Positions 35,384 to 44,761 are shown, counted from the stretch's first letter. The stretch is DNA of 64,000 nt from Blautia massiliensis (ex Durand et al. 2017) (GCF_001487165.1 NZ_LN913006.1:2296312-2360311); one strand, 5' to 3'. Notes: generated by a model from the letters alone, not told the origin. A program made the numbers and translations.

Positions 35384-36787
35384 CTAATTTTTTTTGAAAA
35401 TATAACACATGTTTTTCTTATTAAGAAATATGAATATTGCAACTGCCATAGTATAAATTAATAGCCCTATTATTTGAGAAGGCAGTATGGTCGTAATAAC
35501 AAATACTACAGTCATTATAATTTCACCAAAAAAATTTCTTATATCAAATACACTTAGTGTCTTCATAACAACAGTTTCTGATAAAACAGAACATATCATA
35601 ATAGCAATAACGATAGATACCAACAACATTTTTAGATCATTAATTACATAAGCACTGATAGAAAACATTCCAACAGCAATTCCTACTGAAATCAAATTGA
35701 TAACAAACATTGTTTTTTCTTTTCTTAATGCTTTCAAATAATTATTTGTTAATAGGCTTATTTTTGACGTAAAAATTATAATTGGTAATAATATTCCCAA
35801 ATAAATCAAACTATTATTATATGATGGCAACCATTTTTTTAAGATCCAGCATCCTGGATAATAGAATATTAATATTGTAATCAATAAAGGATTTATCGCT
35901 CCTCTTATTTTTTGATACAATCCTGGCAAATTTTTCTTATCTGTTCTCTTTAAAGAAGGAAACAACACAACGCTGATAGCTGTCACAAAAGTTAAAAACA
36001 AATTTGTAATACTAAAAGCAAATGATACCTTCCCGAATGTAATTTTATCCCAATGCCACTGAATAATTAGCCTGGCACTTCCAGTTAACAAAAAAGAACT
36101 CCAGTTTGAAATCATCAACATAATGCCAGCAGAAATATTCTTTTTTGCCTCTTCAAGTGTATCTCTGATGTTCAAAGAAGTTCCAAAATACATTCCTTTA
36201 TTATTATGTACTGAAAACAAAATTCCAAATATGTCACTGCATAAATCGACCAAACAGAAATAATAAAAATTATGGAATCCAAAAAATAACATTACAATGG
36301 CACCAAAACCATAAAATATTCTATAACCAATAATCATTTCTGCATAATATTTTATGCGGTTAGTAATTTGAAAGGAATAAGATGTATAAGTAAACATAGT
36401 TCGTGTTATAATTCCTATTGCCGTCATAATAAATACTAATCGCATCTCTGATTTGCAAAACAAACTGGAACATACAATAGCAATTAAACAAAATACACTT
36501 GTCATTGTTAGTAAGCATTTAAATTGTGAACGTATTCTTGGTTTATCTAACTCACCATAATCATATTGTGAATACCTTAATACAATTCCATCCAGCAATC
36601 CAAAATGCAATATTCCGACATAACCAATATATAACAAATATGTTTGCCATAAAGCGTACTGATATTCACTAATAAACTTAGGCAATATCAAATTCATGAC
36701 AAAGCTGACAGCTAATGAAATTATTTGGGCTATAATCGACAAGCCTATATTCTTTTTTATTTGACTGAAACTGACTTTTGAACTCAT
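35384..36787 (-). CDS. Flippase, Wzx-type polysaccharide transporter
   Basis: 467 residues with about 12-14 membrane helices, starting with an amphipathic SFSQIKKNIGLSIIAQIISL and the first helix VSFVMNLILPKFISEYQYAL. This matches the MVF/PST superfamily flippases (PF01943/PF13440 type) that move undecaprenyl-linked repeat units across the membrane. It is 12 bases downstream of the Wzy-like gene, the usual pairing of a Wzx/Wzy-dependent capsule pathway. Strongly AT-rich, like other serotype-specific genes. Confidence 0.85.
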   Translation of the reverse strand: MSSKVSFSQIKKNIGLSIIAQIISLAVSFVMNLILPKFISEYQYALWQTYLLYIGYVGILHFGLLDGIVLRYSQYDYGELDKPRIRSQFKCLLTMTSVFCLIAIVCSSLFCKSEMRLVFIMTAIGIITRTMFTYTSYSFQITNRIKYYAEMIIGYRIFYGFGAIVMLFFGFHNFYYFCLVDLCSDIFGILFSVHNNKGMYFGTSLNIRDTLEEAKKNISAGIMLMISNWSSFLLTGSARLIIQWHWDKITFGKVSFAFSITNLFLTFVTAISVVLFPSLKRTDKKNLPGLYQKIRGAINPLLITILIFYYPGCWILKKWLPSYNNSLIYLGILLPIIIFTSKISLLTNNYLKALRKEKTMFVINLISVGIAVGMFSISAYVINDLKMLLVSIVIAIMICSVLSETVVMKTLSVFDIRNFFGEIIMTVVFVITTILPSQIIGLLIYTMAVAIFIFLNKKNMCYIFKKN

Positions 36788-36799
36788 ACTATCTCCTGA

Positions 36800-37999
36800 T
36801 TATATATGGTAATCTCCTATTTTACATAGCGAAAACATATCTAAAAAGACCGCCAGTAAAAAAGGTAAAAAGACGCCTGACACTGAATAGAAATTGCAAA
36901 AAAATAGAAAAGCAATTATCGCATTGGAATAGCAAAAGCTAAGGTAGAATTTGTTTTTGCTTCTATATTGATAATAAAAATAATTTATTACACCAAAAAT
37001 TACTGAAGTATAGAAAAATGCTCCACTTAATCCCAAATTATAAACTGTTTCTCCAAGAAATCCTGCTACATTTGTTTTCGTTATATTATCCACTTGAAAT
37101 ATAAATGGATAGATAGAACTGATATAATCATTCTTTCCAAATAATGCTTTACCTATATTGACTATTACTGTAAATGGTATTAAAGCATCTCCCTGTCCAG
37201 CATGAACCATAGTATAATTATTAGCTGTTACAGATCCTAGTAAATAATAAAACATATGTTTAATAGCAAAATCCATCGTAGATTGATATTGTCCTGTTAC
37301 TCTAGGTATTATATAATAGAGAATTATAAATGCTCCAAAGGCAGCTCCAATTAAAGGTAAAATAATTTTTAATAATTTTAGCAAATTAGCTTGTCGATCT
37401 CTTTTCAAAACAAAATACAGCAAAAAGTAAGTTAAATTAATAAATATTACATATTTTCCGCCAAAAGCCACGCTTATGCCAAGTACTAGAATATTAAGAA
37501 GCAAAGCAAATATAATACGTATTTTTTTACCTGTCTTAATTGAAAGATCCAGTGCTACCGGACCTAATATAAATGCAAATGAACTTAAATGTCCTAAAAT
37601 TCCATCATTAAGCCCCTTAATTGATAATCCATATTTCCGATATAAAAGCAGAAACTGAATACTATATGCTACAACTCCGATAAAAAATAATAACGTTACA
37701 CTCACATTATTTTTAAATCTGGTAGAAAAAGAAAAACTACAATGTGGCGTATTCCTATATAAATAACCTCCTAAAAAATCAATTAAAAAAATTATTATAA
37801 AAAAACAAAAAATAATCCATAAAGCATGCGCATTTATTGGTATAAACGAGTATATCTTACTAATAACAAGATTATTCAAATTAATAAGACAAGTGTAAAC
37901 TCCTCCAAAAATTGTTAATGGCGTTATCTGTTTCCTATAATTATGCATGTCAATAATAATTAACAATATTGTCAGTATATCAAATAAAAATAAATCCAC
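36800..37999 (-). CDS. Wzy-type polysaccharide polymerase (oligosaccharide repeat polymerase)
   Basis: 399 residues with ten or more membrane helices and one long extracytoplasmic loop at about 245-320 (VTGQYQSTMDFAIKHMFYYL and following), the topology of O-antigen/capsule polymerases. Sequence identity in this group is always low, so the call rests on topology and on its place next to the flippase. The start is a GTG at 37999 because GGAGG lies seven bases upstream; the ATG 15 codons earlier lacks a ribosome site and adds a polar stretch. It would polymerise repeat units on the outer face. Confidence 0.75.
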   Translation of the reverse strand: MDLFLFDILTILLIIIDMHNYRKQITPLTIFGGVYTCLINLNNLVISKIYSFIPINAHALWIIFCFFIIIFLIDFLGGYLYRNTPHCSFSFSTRFKNNVSVTLLFFIGVVAYSIQFLLLYRKYGLSIKGLNDGILGHLSSFAFILGPVALDLSIKTGKKIRIIFALLLNILVLGISVAFGGKYVIFINLTYFLLYFVLKRDRQANLLKLLKIILPLIGAAFGAFIILYYIIPRVTGQYQSTMDFAIKHMFYYLLGSVTANNYTMVHAGQGDALIPFTVIVNIGKALFGKNDYISSIYPFIFQVDNITKTNVAGFLGETVYNLGLSGAFFYTSVIFGVINYFYYQYRSKNKFYLSFCYSNAIIAFLFFCNFYSVSGVFLPFLLAVFLDMFSLCKIGDYHI

Positions 38000-38054
38000 A
38001 CTGTACCTCCAATTTTTTACTGTAATTTCAACCGAAGGTTGCAATACAGTATAC

Positions 38055-39143
38055 TTAATACTCCATTTTAATTATATTCTCTTCTCTTTCTACAGTATTT
38101 CCATATCCAAACGTATCAATTTTTGTTCTATATTCTTTCAATATGTTTACATAGATTTGTGAAAAATTCTCATTTTCAATCTCATTGTTCATGAATGCGA
38201 CAGACGGTATTTTTTCAAAAATTTCTCTGCATACGGGTAAATCTGATGTAATAAGAGGTATTCCATATGTGACCAGTTCACAACTCATCACTCCTTGTGT
38301 ATCTCGTCTAGTCAGCATCAAAGCACATCTAGCATGGTTTACACAATTCAATATATCTTCATGATTCAAATATTCATCTATCCATGTAATATTATCCGGT
38401 TTACTTTTATTTTTAAAGAAATTTCCTTTTCCAATAACTAAAAAAGAAAAGTTTGGATTTTTTTCAGCCAACTTACAGACTAAATCAATACAATATGTAG
38501 AAGAATCCATATTGTTGCGAATAGTTATAAAATCATATTTTTTATTCCCTTCACATTTATATGAATTATCTTCAAATACCTTGCCAACACTATTATTAAT
38601 AATATGAACATGTCCCTTTAAATCGTCATCAGAAAGTCTAACATATTTCTGAAATTCATTATGGAGACAATTGCTAACAAAAATAAACTCTGCTTTATTT
38701 GCAATTTTCTTGTAATACTTATGCCATAATGATAACTTAAACTGATCATAACAATTTTGCATCTGAACTCTGAACCAACTATCTTTTTTCATATAATCAT
38801 ATGGTTTAGGATATACATCATTAATCATTACAACTTCATGACCATGAAAGAAAAAAATCATATGTTCAAATCTATCATCATATTTTTTTAAAAATCGGTA
38901 GTGATTTTTTATATTAGCTGCATGAGAAACCACTACATCATATTTTTTATTTTCTTTTTTATATGTATCCTCAGTAATAACTTTAATATTGTCAATATTA
39001 TAATCGTCATGTGACGAAAAATTAAGAACCGTTACATCTATGTCATGTTGAATATAATACTTATTTCTTACATGTACATACATTAACGCTACCCCGCCAT
39101 CATTATCGGGATAATTCTGAACAAGTACCAAAATCTTTTTCAT
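38055..39143 (-). CDS. Glycosyltransferase, GT4-like
   Basis: 362 residues with a GT-B fold pattern. The N-terminal domain begins ILVLVQNYPDNDGGVALMYV. A C-terminal nucleotide-sugar site region is FSFLVIGKGNFFKNKSKPDN, then NHARCALMLTRRDTQGVMSC and ELVTYGIPLITSDLPVCREI, the E-x7-E-like block of GT4 enzymes. Donor and acceptor are not identifiable. It follows a decayed acyltransferase gene and precedes the polymerase gene. AT-rich and probably horizontally acquired with the rest of the block. Confidence 0.78.
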   Translation of the reverse strand: MKKILVLVQNYPDNDGGVALMYVHVRNKYYIQHDIDVTVLNFSSHDDYNIDNIKVITEDTYKKENKKYDVVVSHAANIKNHYRFLKKYDDRFEHMIFFFHGHEVVMINDVYPKPYDYMKKDSWFRVQMQNCYDQFKLSLWHKYYKKIANKAEFIFVSNCLHNEFQKYVRLSDDDLKGHVHIINNSVGKVFEDNSYKCEGNKKYDFITIRNNMDSSTYCIDLVCKLAEKNPNFSFLVIGKGNFFKNKSKPDNITWIDEYLNHEDILNCVNHARCALMLTRRDTQGVMSCELVTYGIPLITSDLPVCREIFEKIPSVAFMNNEIENENFSQIYVNILKEYRTKIDTFGYGNTVEREENIIKMEY

Positions 39144-39177
39144 TGTAAAAACATCCTTTTTATTATTTCCAATTAAT

Positions 39178-39477
39178 TTATTTTCTTATCGGTTGTACCA
39201 GGATACCAGCATATAATATATGTTTCTTCGGTTCTGTTTTAGTAATCAAACTACCATATGTAACTGTATACTAATCATCAACATCAACACCTTTTAATGC
39301 AATACTATATGCCATAGCAAATCAGACTTTTTTTACTTTCTCTGCGTCCATTTTCAAAATCTCTAAATCCGATTCCCATCGATGCTATTGTTAAATTCTT
39401 CTTTTCTATAATAAAATATAGTTTTAGGAACACTCAGAAAATTTTAATAATATTCTTTCCAATATAATATTTTTCAT
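39178..39477 (-). pseudogene. Remnant of a hexapeptide acyltransferase-like gene
   Basis: Three hundred bases without an intact gene, right after a GT2 gene. Leftward from an ATG at 39477, MKNIILERILLKFSECS hits a stop. Another frame continues LYFIIEKKNLTIASMGIGFR, and a last piece reads ALKGVDVDD, a stop, then YTVTYGSLITKTEPKKHILY and AGILVQPIRK ending at 39178. The last piece follows the end of left-handed beta-helix acyltransferases (xxGSLVTK...AGxPAKxIRK). Frameshifts, a stop and probable internal deletion make it non-functional. The family call is tentative. Confidence 0.4.
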
Positions 39478-39483
39478 AAGCGT

Positions 39484-40254
39484 TCATTTTCTACTTTCCT
39501 TTACATATCGCTTCTTTTTATATAAACCAAACATCATATTTCTTATAGTATTTACTAAACTGAGCATTGCATTTTCCTTTTCAGCAACTCGAAACAATCT
39601 ATAATGCCATTTAATCAATTCTTTATACCCATGTGTACTAATACTTCCACTTCTTCCACGTCTATATTCAGCTAACACTTCATCAAGTAAATAGCACCTG
39701 GTTTTCTTACACACTTTTAACCACATCGCATAATCGTTATTCTTCTTTATATCTGCAATCTGAATCAGACCGATTTTTTTTCGATCATACATAACTGTCA
39801 GACATCCCGGCCAACAGTAATTAAACATTCCTGTTTTAGATATCACTTTTGGTCCTGTAATAATTACATTTGTTTTATTTCCATCAGCATCTATTTCTTC
39901 ATAATTGGTATATGAAAAATAATATCTATTTTTCATCATAAAACAAATTTGCTTTTCCAGTTTTTCTGGTTTCCACAAATCATCCGAATCCAAAAACGCA
40001 ACCCATCTTCCATTAGCTTCCCTTAACGCCCTATTCCGACTAACCGCTGCTCCTGAATTTTTTTCATTTTTTATATATCTAATTCTTGGATCCTTTATTT
40101 TTCCAATCACTATGTCAGTATTATCTGTTGAACAATCATCCACAATAATCAATTCCCAATTGTGGTATGTCTGATCAATTACTGATTGTATTGTTTCAGT
40201 TATATATTGTGCTGTATTATAAGACGGCATTATAATTGACACTAAATCACTCAT
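39484..40254 (-). CDS. Glycosyltransferase family 2
   Basis: 256 residues with a GT-A fold: DLVSIIMPSYNTAQYITETI, WELIIVDDCSTDNTDIVIGK, and NSGAAVSRNRALREANGRWV followed by AFLDSDDLW with the DxD-type motif. The C-terminus is short and basic. It is a capsule or exopolysaccharide transferase of the WcaA/TuaG-like group (YKKRYVKESRK end). The ATG at 40254 lies one base after the stop of the PglC-like gene, so the two are coupled, and the protein may add the second sugar to the primed lipid carrier. Confidence 0.85.
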   Translation of the reverse strand: MSDLVSIIMPSYNTAQYITETIQSVIDQTYHNWELIIVDDCSTDNTDIVIGKIKDPRIRYIKNEKNSGAAVSRNRALREANGRWVAFLDSDDLWKPEKLEKQICFMMKNRYYFSYTNYEEIDADGNKTNVIITGPKVISKTGMFNYCWPGCLTVMYDRKKIGLIQIADIKKNNDYAMWLKVCKKTRCYLLDEVLAEYRRGRSGSISTHGYKELIKWHYRLFRVAEKENAMLSLVNTIRNMMFGLYKKKRYVKESRK

Positions 40255-40255
40255 G

Positions 40256-41104
40256 TTATTTCCCACTCTTTATTAAAATTTCTTTTGCCATTTCTTGTTT
40301 TTCCAGATATTCTTCCAAGCTAATCTTACCTGTTCTCAACAGATAATCTCCAAAATCCTCCGCCGTAGCCATATCATCCTGTGAAATGCCTTCCTGCTTG
40401 ATAAATGCCTTTTTGACTGTTTCTAAAATAATGTTAATATCTTCTATCAGCCCAACTTTTTTGATATATTTCTGATCCCACTCCAATTTATCTTCCCAGG
40501 TAATCGCATTTCGCCCATTAACCTGTGCCAGGCCTGATAATCCGGGTTTTGCAGTATGACGCATTCTTTGTTCATCCGTCATAAATACCATATCCCTTAC
40601 CAGCTGAGGTCTTGGACCAATTACTGACATCGTTCCGTTCAGGATGTTAAAAGCTTCCGGCAGCTCATCTAGGCTTGTCTTTCTTAACCATGCGCCAAAC
40701 TTCGTCAGTCTTATTTCATCAGGAAGCAGATTTCCTTCTTCGTCTCGCTCATCTGTCATCGTACGAAATTTATACATTTTGAAAATCGTTTCTCTTCCGT
40801 TCTTATCTACCAAACCTGGACGATCCTGCGTAAAAATAACTGGTGATCCCAGTTTTATTTTTACTAAAAGAGCAACTCCTGCATAAATCGGACTAAAACA
40901 TAAAATTGCCGCAGATGCACATATTACATCCATCCCTCGTTTTATATACTTCTCATAAAATCCCATCTTACGGGGTTTAATCGCACTCATTAATTCAGCA
41001 GTATATGTAGTCTTATCTGCTTCCTTTTTCATTGCATGTGCTGTTGTCGCAGTCGTTACTGCTGTACTTCCTGCCAGAAGACCTAATTTTTTCTTTTTAG
41101 ACAC
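40256..41104 (-). CDS. Initiating sugar transferase, PglC-like phosphoglycosyl transferase
   Basis: 282 residues. An odd N-terminal stretch (LLAGSTAVTTATTAHAMKKE) precedes the monotopic phosphoglycosyl transferase domain: the re-entrant helix YIKRGMDVICASAAILCFSP, VIFTQDRPGLVDKNG, the catalytic TSLDELPEAFNILNGTMSVI and GPRPQLVRDM, and the end AKPGLSGLAQVNGRNAITWE. A C-terminal acidic tail of about 50 residues is also unusual. It transfers a sugar phosphate, probably a diacetylbacillosamine-like amino sugar given the neighbours, to undecaprenyl phosphate. A second, larger transferase of this superfamily is 3.6 kb upstream. Confidence 0.88.
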   Translation of the reverse strand: MSKKKKLGLLAGSTAVTTATTAHAMKKEADKTTYTAELMSAIKPRKMGFYEKYIKRGMDVICASAAILCFSPIYAGVALLVKIKLGSPVIFTQDRPGLVDKNGRETIFKMYKFRTMTDERDEEGNLLPDEIRLTKFGAWLRKTSLDELPEAFNILNGTMSVIGPRPQLVRDMVFMTDEQRMRHTAKPGLSGLAQVNGRNAITWEDKLEWDQKYIKKVGLIEDINIILETVKKAFIKQEGISQDDMATAEDFGDYLLRTGKISLEEYLEKQEMAKEILIKSGK

Positions 41105-41124
41105 AATCTCATTCCCCTTGAATA

Positions 41125-42408
41125 CTATTCAAAACAAGCCCGAATAACCTCAATGATCCTCTCCTGCTGCTCCACTGTCATCTTATTATCACTAGGCAGA
41201 CACAGACCTCGGTTGAAAATATCCATTCCAACATCAGACACGCTGCCTGCAATATATGCATTCGATCTGGCTCTTCCATTTCCGTCTTTTACAACAAATG
41301 GATTCAGGCGATAAATCGGCTGCATATGCATCGGTTTCCAGACTGGGCGTCCTTCTGCATTAATAGATGCAATTGCTTCCAGAATCTCTGTCGGACAGGT
41401 TTTTCCTGTTTCTTTTATGTAGCAGACATCCTGCTCGCCACGAACCTGCTTGCACATCGCTTTCTTATCAATAATTAGACAAGACAGCCAGTAATTTGGC
41501 TCAGAATTTTCCAGATCCATTGGATTCATGGATACTGGTAATCCTTTTAATCCCTCTTTATATCTCTCATAGATTGCTTTTTTCTGTGCGATGTGTTCAT
41601 TTAAATATGGAAACTGCCCACGTACAACGCCAGCAACCACATTGCTCATTCGATAGTTATAGCCCAGTTCTTCATGCTGGTACCAAGCCGCATTCTCTCT
41701 AGCCTGCGTTGACCATTTACGTACTTTATTTGCAGCTTCTTCATCATCTGTCAGGAAGCAGCCTCCTGAACTTCCTGTAATGATCTTGTTTCCATTAAAA
41801 GAAATCGTATTATACTTTCCAAACGTACCTGTCTGAACACCTTTATATGTGGCTCCCATAGATTCTGCCGCATCCTCGATCAAAATAGCTCCATGCTTTC
41901 TGATCACAGCATTTAATTCTTCTATTTTTCCCGGAGTTCCGTAAAGATGTGCAATAACCACAACCTTCGTATCAGGATAGATTTCAAAGGCTTTTTCCAA
42001 TGCTTCCGGATCCATGTTCCAGGTATCATACTCTGTATCTATAAATACCGGTTCTCCGCCTTCGTATACAACTGGATTTACTGTTGCATCAAAAGTCATA
42101 TCGGAGCAGAAAACTTTCTTTCCTTCCAATGCTCCATGACCAACTTTTGGCATACCATATGCTTCGATTCCAGCCAGTTTCATAGCCAGATGTAAAGAAG
42201 CTGTTCCTGCTGATAAAGCTACTGCATATTTGCAGCCAATATATTCACAGGCAAGTTTTTCTACTTCATTAATGTTTTTTCCTACTGTAGACATCCAGTT
42301 TGTTTCATATGCTTCTTTTACATATTCAATTTCCGGTCCATGCATTGTTGGACTGCTTAACCAGACTTTAGATTCAAATTTTTCAAACTTGTTACTTTCT
42401 TTGAACAT
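41125..42408 (-). CDS. DegT/DnrJ/EryC1/StrS aminotransferase (PglE-like)
   Basis: 427 residues with the sugar-aminotransferase fold. CKYAVALSAGTASLHLAMKL is the PLP phosphate region, EDAAESMGATYKGVQTGTFG carries the ring-binding residues, and the PLP lysine lies in SFNGNKIITGSSGGCF. The C-terminal RPVWKPMHMQPIYRLNPF is conserved. It contains a cysteine-bearing insertion around CYIKETGKTCPTEILEAI. It should aminate the 4-keto sugar made by the adjacent PglF-like dehydratase. The order dehydratase, aminotransferase, phosphoglycosyl transferase mirrors pglF-pglE-pglC, but no pglD acetyltransferase is present. Confidence 0.9.
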   Translation of the reverse strand: MFKESNKFEKFESKVWLSSPTMHGPEIEYVKEAYETNWMSTVGKNINEVEKLACEYIGCKYAVALSAGTASLHLAMKLAGIEAYGMPKVGHGALEGKKVFCSDMTFDATVNPVVYEGGEPVFIDTEYDTWNMDPEALEKAFEIYPDTKVVVIAHLYGTPGKIEELNAVIRKHGAILIEDAAESMGATYKGVQTGTFGKYNTISFNGNKIITGSSGGCFLTDDEEAANKVRKWSTQARENAAWYQHEELGYNYRMSNVVAGVVRGQFPYLNEHIAQKKAIYERYKEGLKGLPVSMNPMDLENSEPNYWLSCLIIDKKAMCKQVRGEQDVCYIKETGKTCPTEILEAIASINAEGRPVWKPMHMQPIYRLNPFVVKDGNGRARSNAYIAGSVSDVGMDIFNRGLCLPSDNKMTVEQQERIIEVIRACFE

Positions 42409-42449
42409 GGCTCTCTACCTCTTTTTATGTACTTTCAATTTGTGCTTGG

Positions 42450-44657
42450 TCACTTCTCCGCAGCCACAGCCACCTCGCTCATCAGCTCCTCATACACCTT
42501 CTTATGCAGCTTCAGGTCGGAATCCGCAGAGTGATAGGTCGGTACGATCGCGGCTACAATGTCCCGGATCTTTTCGCTGTTGGCGTAGCCGTATGCTGCC
42601 AGGACTTCCAGCTGTTTGAAGAATTCCTGTACGTCCATTTCGATGGGTTTGCCGATGTGGATGAGGTCGTTTGGAGTTTTCTCCATGCCTTCCTCGGCCA
42701 TCAGCTTTTCTTCGTAGAGCTTTTCGCCTGGGCGGAGACCGGTGTAGGTGACTTTGATGTCTACATCCGGGGTGTAGCCGGAAAGCTTAATCAGGTTTCG
42801 GGCAAGGGTGTCGATCTTTACCGGGGCTCCCATGTCCAGGACGAAGATCTCTCCGCCTTTGGCGTAGGTTCCTGCCTGGAGGACAAGGCTTACGGCCTCC
42901 GGGATAGTCATAAAGTAGCGGATGATGTCCGGATGTGTGACGGTGACAGGGCCGCCTTTTTCAATCTGGCGCTTGAACAGCGGGATCACACTTCCGTTGC
43001 TGCCGAGAACGTTTCCGAATCGTACAGCTACGAATTCTGTGCCGGTTCCTGTTTTCGATGTATGGTTTGCACTTACATATGCCTGACCTTCGTTGTCGTG
43101 AAGTGCATCCAGGGTATCCTTTCTGTGTCCGCCAAGTCGTGGCAGCCAGTCGGTGTGTCCGTTGTGGCTGACCATGTTCATGCTCTGGACTACCATTTCG
43201 CAGAGTCGTTTGCTGGCGCCCATGATGTTGGTCGGGTTTACGGCCTTATCGGTACTGATCAGCACAAATCGCTGGCAGCCGTTCATCATTGCCGCATATG
43301 CAGTCTTATAGGTTCCTACCACATTGTTCTTGATCGCCTCACAGGGGCTGTTCTCCATCAGCGGTACGTGCTTATGTGCGGCTGCATGATATACGATCTC
43401 CGGCTTGTAGGTTTCAAATACCCAGTTGATCCTTTTGCTGTCGCGGACGGAGCCGATCAGTACCTTCAGGTTCAGGTTCGGATAACTGGCCTTCAGTTCC
43501 TGCTCAATGTCATATGCGTTATTTTCATAAATATCGAAGATCACCAGAAGCTCCGGCTCATGACCTGCGATCTGACGGCAGAGCTCGCTTCCGATAGAAC
43601 CGCCGCCTCCTGTTACCAGGATCCTTTTGCCCTTCAGATACTGAAAGATCTCGGACATGTTGACTTTGATGGTGTCTCGTCCAAGAAGATCCTCCACTGC
43701 TACTTTTTTCATCTTGCTCAGGGATACTTCTCCGTTTACAAGCTGATATACACCAGGAAGCTGCTTCAGCTCGCAGCCGGTTTCCTTGCAGATGTTCAGG
43801 ATATCCCGCTTTTGATGCGGTGTTGCCGTCGGGATCGCAAGAAGGATCTGATTGATATGATACTTGTCCACATTGAGAAAAATATCGTCTCTTCCACCTA
43901 CCACCGGAACGCCTTCCATGTATCTTCCCCATTTATTCGGATTGTCATCGATCAGGCAGCGTACTCTGGAATTGGTTTCCTTTGCATTCTGAAGCTCCCG
44001 GACAATGGTCCTGCCCGCTTCTCCTGCACCGATGATCATCACGTTTTTGCTCCGCTCCTCACGCTCGCTCTTTTCTCTGCGGTTCCGCTCAAGAAGTACA
44101 AAACGATAGGAGAAACGTACGCCTACAGTCAGGAAAAACTGCAGCATGATACCGATCAGATAATAGGAAGCCGGCATCCGTTCCCAGAAGATCGTGATAC
44201 CCACAATATGCAGAACGCCAGTGATCACAGTTGCTACCGTGATCTTGATCAGCTCATGGAAGCTTGCGAAACGCCATACACTGTTATACAGATGCATGCA
44301 TCCGAACACTGCCAGGATGATAATGGTATAGATTGGTGCAAAACTCCTCCATGCGGCAAAATAGTCTGTGGGGATCGAGGAATACCGAAAATCGAATCTC
44401 ACCAGCAGCGCCATAAAATAAGAAAAATTAACAGCTATCATGTCATAGATGATCAGATATATCGCAATTACTTTCCAATGTTCTAACTTCTTCATACTTC
44501 CTCCGGTCTGTCTTACTGTTTCTGCATAATCCCTGACGTATTCTTCCTGCTCTTTGTCTTCTGTCTGCTTTTCCCTGGGACTTTGTTTTGCCAGCGCCCG
44601 AAGCAGAACCGAGAACGCAAGAAGTACTACGATCAGCATGATCAATAAAATCTGCAT
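42450..44657 (-). CDS. Membrane UDP-sugar 4,6-dehydratase (PglF/CapD-like)
   Basis: 735 residues. A short hydrophobic anchor (MQILLIMLIVVLLAFSVLLR) and about four more helices (70-190) come first. A CoA-binding-like Rossmann region follows (VMIIGAGEAGRTIVRELQ, about 208), then the catalytic extended SDR domain with TGGGGSIGSELCRQIAG (about 350) and the membrane-type dehydratase active site STDKAVNPTNIMGASKRLCE. It makes UDP-2-acetamido-2,6-dideoxy-hexos-4-ulose from UDP-GlcNAc. Two starts are possible: 44657 (used here, GAGGAAG upstream) and 44495 (MKKLEHWKV, strong GGAGGAAG), which would remove the first anchor. Confidence 0.92.
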   Translation of the reverse strand: MQILLIMLIVVLLAFSVLLRALAKQSPREKQTEDKEQEEYVRDYAETVRQTGGSMKKLEHWKVIAIYLIIYDMIAVNFSYFMALLVRFDFRYSSIPTDYFAAWRSFAPIYTIIILAVFGCMHLYNSVWRFASFHELIKITVATVITGVLHIVGITIFWERMPASYYLIGIMLQFFLTVGVRFSYRFVLLERNRREKSEREERSKNVMIIGAGEAGRTIVRELQNAKETNSRVRCLIDDNPNKWGRYMEGVPVVGGRDDIFLNVDKYHINQILLAIPTATPHQKRDILNICKETGCELKQLPGVYQLVNGEVSLSKMKKVAVEDLLGRDTIKVNMSEIFQYLKGKRILVTGGGGSIGSELCRQIAGHEPELLVIFDIYENNAYDIEQELKASYPNLNLKVLIGSVRDSKRINWVFETYKPEIVYHAAAHKHVPLMENSPCEAIKNNVVGTYKTAYAAMMNGCQRFVLISTDKAVNPTNIMGASKRLCEMVVQSMNMVSHNGHTDWLPRLGGHRKDTLDALHDNEGQAYVSANHTSKTGTGTEFVAVRFGNVLGSNGSVIPLFKRQIEKGGPVTVTHPDIIRYFMTIPEAVSLVLQAGTYAKGGEIFVLDMGAPVKIDTLARNLIKLSGYTPDVDIKVTYTGLRPGEKLYEEKLMAEEGMEKTPNDLIHIGKPIEMDVQEFFKQLEVLAAYGYANSEKIRDIVAAIVPTYHSADSDLKLHKKVYEELMSEVAVAAEK

Positions 44658-44676
44658 TTTTTACTTCCTCTTTTAT

Positions 44677-44691
44677 ATTTATAACTTATCT
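44677..44691 (-). repeat. 15-bp dispersed repeat, copy C (upstream of pglF-like gene)
   Basis: ATTTATAACTTATCT, identical to copies A and B and matching copy A over 17 bases. It lies 20 bases before the ATG at 44657. Confidence 0.8.
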
Positions 44692-44705
44692 AATTTATTT
44701 TTATC

Positions 44706-44731
44706 CCCGAACTGCGTCTCCGCAGCCCGGG
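44706..44731 (-). promoter_or_regulatory. GC-rich hairpin in the wbaP-pglF gap
   Basis: CCCGGGCTGCG and CGCAGTTCGGG form an 11-bp stem (two G-U pairs) around GAGA, in an otherwise AT-rich gap. There is no T tract leftward, so it may be a processing or pausing element inside the capsule transcript rather than a terminator. Confidence 0.4.
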
Positions 44732-44761
44732 TCATTATATTCGAATCTCAATATGTATGGA

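Noticed and set aside
42504..44486. A 660-codon open frame antisense to the pglF-like gene
   Set aside because: It is a codon-bias shadow of a well-supported dehydratase; no ribosome site or recognisable domain.
44706..44731. Hairpin before the pglF-like gene as a terminator
   Set aside because: It is not followed by T residues on the transcribed strand.
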